Shown piece after piece: positions 62,107 through 64,000 of a DNA stretch of 64,000 bases; the first letter of the stretch is position 1; every line of letters starts with the position of its first letter. Under the pieces are notes generated by a model, which was given only the letters and a program-made list of their open reading frames with translations, was not told where the DNA came from and searched no databases. Made by a program: the position numbers and the translations under genes. The stretch comes from Gloeobacterales cyanobacterium ES-bin-313 (lineage in GTDB: Bacteria; Cyanobacteriota; Cyanobacteriia; Gloeobacterales; Gloeobacteraceae): positions 1 through 64,000 of the forward strand of contig JACMLN010000106.1 in the NCBI GenBank assembly GCA_014379585.1, in the 5' to 3' direction.

Positions 62107-62188
62107 TACTTGTATTTTGCTGTACACACCAAGACTAAAATCAGTCAACACAAGCACTAACTAAAAAGATCAGTGATTCGGCACTCAT
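62107..62188 (-). pseudogene. Decayed duplicate of the 5' end of the TPR gene 59327-59830
   Basis: Read on the minus strand from an ATG at 62188, the first 15 codons (MSAESLIFLVSACVD) align without gaps to the start of the tail-anchored TPR protein (MNAESQTLLVAAYID). A TGA then replaces the next Arg codon, a second stop follows two codons later, and a shared VQQ is seen in frame before similarity fades near 62107. The upstream ~45 bp (to ~62233) match the leader of the intact gene as well. The copy and the original are direct repeats flanking the GT41 gene. Confidence 0.75.
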
Positions 62189-62573
62189 GCAGGTTAAGCT
62201 GAGTTGTGACGTAGTGTACCCAGGTTCGCTCACGCACTTTCAGAGCTGATTCGCAAAAGTCCTTAGCAATTGGCCAGAAGTCTTGCCCAGGGCTGATCTC
62301 AGTACCAGCTACCCGCAATGCATATTTTGGCACTAAAAGTCTCTCTAAGTCTGATTTCTGGGGTGTAAAAAGCTAGCTTTACGAATCAGCTCTAAATCCA
62401 TCGGAGATACATTTGTTCCGATGATTGGAAACTAGGGCCTAGGGCACAGCTTCTTGTCTGAAAACTAACGAGCTTTATCACGGGAACGGGAATAGATTTC
62501 GGCATGATTGATCCCCTTTATAAATAAAAAGCCTGTAGGGGTATCCTAGCTACAATACCTGTCGGAGGAGTTT
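62189..62573. other. Intergenic region before the GT4 gene
   Basis: 385 bp with no open frame of note. The first ~45 bp are the duplicated leader of the pseudogene. Just upstream of the GT4 start are TACAAT (62551-62556) and GGAGGAG (~62564-62570), plausible -10 and ribosome-binding site. No other structure was recognised. Confidence 0.5.
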
Positions 62574-63743
62574 GTGTTCAATCTGGCTTTTCCGCTCGGC
62601 TCCGACTATGGCTGGGGCATCTGTGGCAAACAGATAACCCGTGAAATGGCCAAGCTGGGTTTGGTTGGGTTGCTCACCGATGCCTTTTCAGCAGCAACAG
62701 TAGGCGATCCTGTAGATTACTTTTTGCTCAAAAAATTGCAGATCGATGAACAATCATCTTTTTTAGGAGAACACCCACTCCTGCAGGCTATAGTCACAGC
62801 CCGCTTCAAACCCTTCCGCCCGGAGGTACGGGGTTGCTTTACGGTGGGGTATACATTTAAAGAAGAGACGATACTTTCCCAAGAGTGTCTAGAGAATGCG
62901 AGCCATTATTACGACTATCTCGTTACAGGCTCAACTTGGTGTCAGGAGATCTTAGAAGATTATGGTTTTCAAAATATCAGTACCATTGTGCAGGGTATTG
63001 ATCCGTCTCTATTCGAACCCTCGCGCCCCGAAAAAACCTGCCTAGAAGACTATTTTGTGATCTTCTCCGGTGGCAAATTAGAATTTCGCAAGGGTCAAGA
63101 TCTGGTTATCCGCGCCTACAAAGTGCTTCAAGATCGTTACCCAGATGTTTTGTTGATCAATTCCTGGTTCAATCACTGGCAATTCAGCCTTGCCACAATG
63201 GAGGCATCACCCTATATTCGGTTTTCTCCTACCCAGACTGATCATGTTGCCATGGTCAACCAGTTGCTTGTCGAGAACGGCATTGATTTGCGTAGAACAA
63301 TTACCCTTGATCGCCAACCGAATCCAACTATGCCCCATCTCTACCGCAATACAGATATTGGGCTTTTCCCTAACCGCTGTGAAGGTGGAACTAATCTGGT
63401 TCTCATGGAGTACATGGCCTGTGGTAAACCGGTAATTGCCGCGTACAATACTGGTCACCGTGATATTATCCATGACGAAAATTCTTTGCCTCTTTACAAG
63501 CAGAAATCGATTGAGTTCAGACACCAACAGGTTACTGTTGCCAATTGGTACGATTCAGATCTAGAGGAAATCATTTCGCACCTCGACTGGGCCTATCATC
63601 ATCGTGATGCCCTGCAGAAATTGGGCAAACGTGCCGGACAAGATCTAGCGCAACTGACATGGAAACAGACTGCCACGCAGTTTTACCAGCTTCTAGAGTC
63701 TGGTGCTGCGTTTGTTCAAGATTTGGCTGCGCTCAGGGATTAG
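62574..63743 (+). CDS. Family 4-type glycosyltransferase
   Basis: A 389-residue GT-B enzyme from GTG 62574, preceded by GGAGGAG. The C-terminal domain shows FSGGKLEFRKGQDLVIRAYK (donor domain strand and Arg/Lys), LYRNTDIGLFPNRCEGGTNLVLMEYMACGKPVIA with the E-x7-E motif, and AYNTGHRDII. It transfers a sugar from an activated donor to a growing glycan. It is divergent from the TPR-GT41 gene and convergent with the fragment at the right end, which it overlaps by 11 bp. Confidence 0.88.
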   Translation: MFNLAFPLGSDYGWGICGKQITREMAKLGLVGLLTDAFSAATVGDPVDYFLLKKLQIDEQSSFLGEHPLLQAIVTARFKPFRPEVRGCFTVGYTFKEETILSQECLENASHYYDYLVTGSTWCQEILEDYGFQNISTIVQGIDPSLFEPSRPEKTCLEDYFVIFSGGKLEFRKGQDLVIRAYKVLQDRYPDVLLINSWFNHWQFSLATMEASPYIRFSPTQTDHVAMVNQLLVENGIDLRRTITLDRQPNPTMPHLYRNTDIGLFPNRCEGGTNLVLMEYMACGKPVIAAYNTGHRDIIHDENSLPLYKQKSIEFRHQQVTVANWYDSDLEEIISHLDWAYHHRDALQKLGKRAGQDLAQLTWKQTATQFYQLLESGAAFVQDLAALRD

Positions 63744-64000
63744 AGTTGCCAATAAAGCTGGGTGAACTGTGCCAGAAGCCGACTCCAGTTGATTCCGTGC
63801 CAATATGCTGAACTAGGGATTCAGTCACGGTGTACAGATTGACATCTCGTTCCTGGCAAAAGCGTTGGATCAACAAATCGCTGGGGAGTTGATAATTAGA
63901 GATGCCATTAACATAAATATAGTCTTTCAGTTCTTGTGCTACAGAATGGGTATAAAACATGCACTGCGCCCCCCAGAACATATGCTTTGGATATTCGAGG
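63733..64000 (-). CDS. C-terminal fragment of a probable glycosyltransferase (GT25-like)
   Basis: The frame is open at the right edge; 88 residues are seen, ending at 63733. LEYPKHMFWGAQCMFYT, LPSDLLIQRFC and SLVQHIGTES resemble the C-terminal part of family-25/GT-A type transferases, including the typical SLVQHIG end. N-terminal catalytic motifs lie outside the window, so the assignment is tentative. Confidence 0.6.
   Translation of the reverse strand, partial: LEYPKHMFWGAQCMFYTHSVAQELKDYIYVNGISNYQLPSDLLIQRFCQERDVNLYTVTESLVQHIGTESTGVGFWHSSPSFIGNSNP

Overview
The window comes from a cyanobacterium. Direct signs are a Ycf41/Slr1034-type single-stranded-DNA-binding protein, a CruP-type carotenoid oxidoreductase, a Psb35-like photosystem II assembly peptide next to clpS, glucose-1-phosphate adenylyltransferase (glgC), cyanophycinase, DUF3288, DUF928 and CHASE2-kinase proteins, an orthocaspase and a PEP-CTERM protein. 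The octamer GCGATCGC (HIP1), abundant in many cyanobacteria, was found only four times, which would fit a lineage without HIP1 enrichment (for example a Gloeobacter-like one). The genus is not proven by this window.

Layout. 1-3 kb: the N-terminal part of a filamentous-haemagglutinin-type exoprotein (runs off the left edge), divergent from an HMW1C-like GT41 glycosyltransferase. 3-12 kb: a G-rich hairpin repeat, a LysM/DUF928 protein with a CHASE2 Ser/Thr kinase, a compact aldo/keto reductase-DUF3288-HExxH operon behind glgC, a membrane-anchored TPR protein and a TIGR03790 lipoprotein. 12.3-12.6 kb: an overlooked 47-codon gene with its own consensus promoter and terminator. 13-17 kb: SdhA overlapping a secreted cyanophycinase, a ComJ-like protein, and an ssb-ycf41 pair. 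17-23 kb: cruP, then a run DUF427-YbjN-anmK-RNase D-thermosome-like chaperonin. 23-27 kb: psb35-like/clpS, an acyltransferase and an alpha/beta hydrolase that together look like a split phytyl-ester-synthase, and a large secreted protein. 27-35 kb: an RND pump, a PP2C phosphatase, a second-type Hsp70 and the second copy of the hairpin repeat. 35-45 kb: methyltransferase, a JAB-like protein divergent from a cysteine-motif protein, two sugar-nucleotide epimerase-family proteins, tRNA-Ala(CGC), a YqjD/YqjE-like membrane operon, a response-regulator/histidine-kinase fusion, a PmbA/TldD protein and a PEP-CTERM protein. 45-53 kb: a secreted hydrolase, and a MarR regulator divergent from an RND efflux operon. 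53-64 kb: antitoxin-like gene, Rieske oxygenase, orthocaspase-subtilase operon, then a glycosyltransferase block (TPR-GT41, GT4, GT25-like fragment).

Functional themes are surface or secreted-protein glycosylation at both ends, proteostasis (group III-type chaperonin, HscA-like Hsp70, ClpS, orthocaspase, subtilase), Ser/Thr phosphorylation (CHASE2 kinase and PP2C) and multidrug efflux. The most unusual items are the archaeal-type chaperonin, the HMW1A/HMW1C-like pair, the split PES module, the SSB-tip partition between ssb and ycf41, and a hairpin repeat whose two copies show a compensatory base-pair change. No rRNA, CRISPR array, insertion sequence or prophage was recognised.
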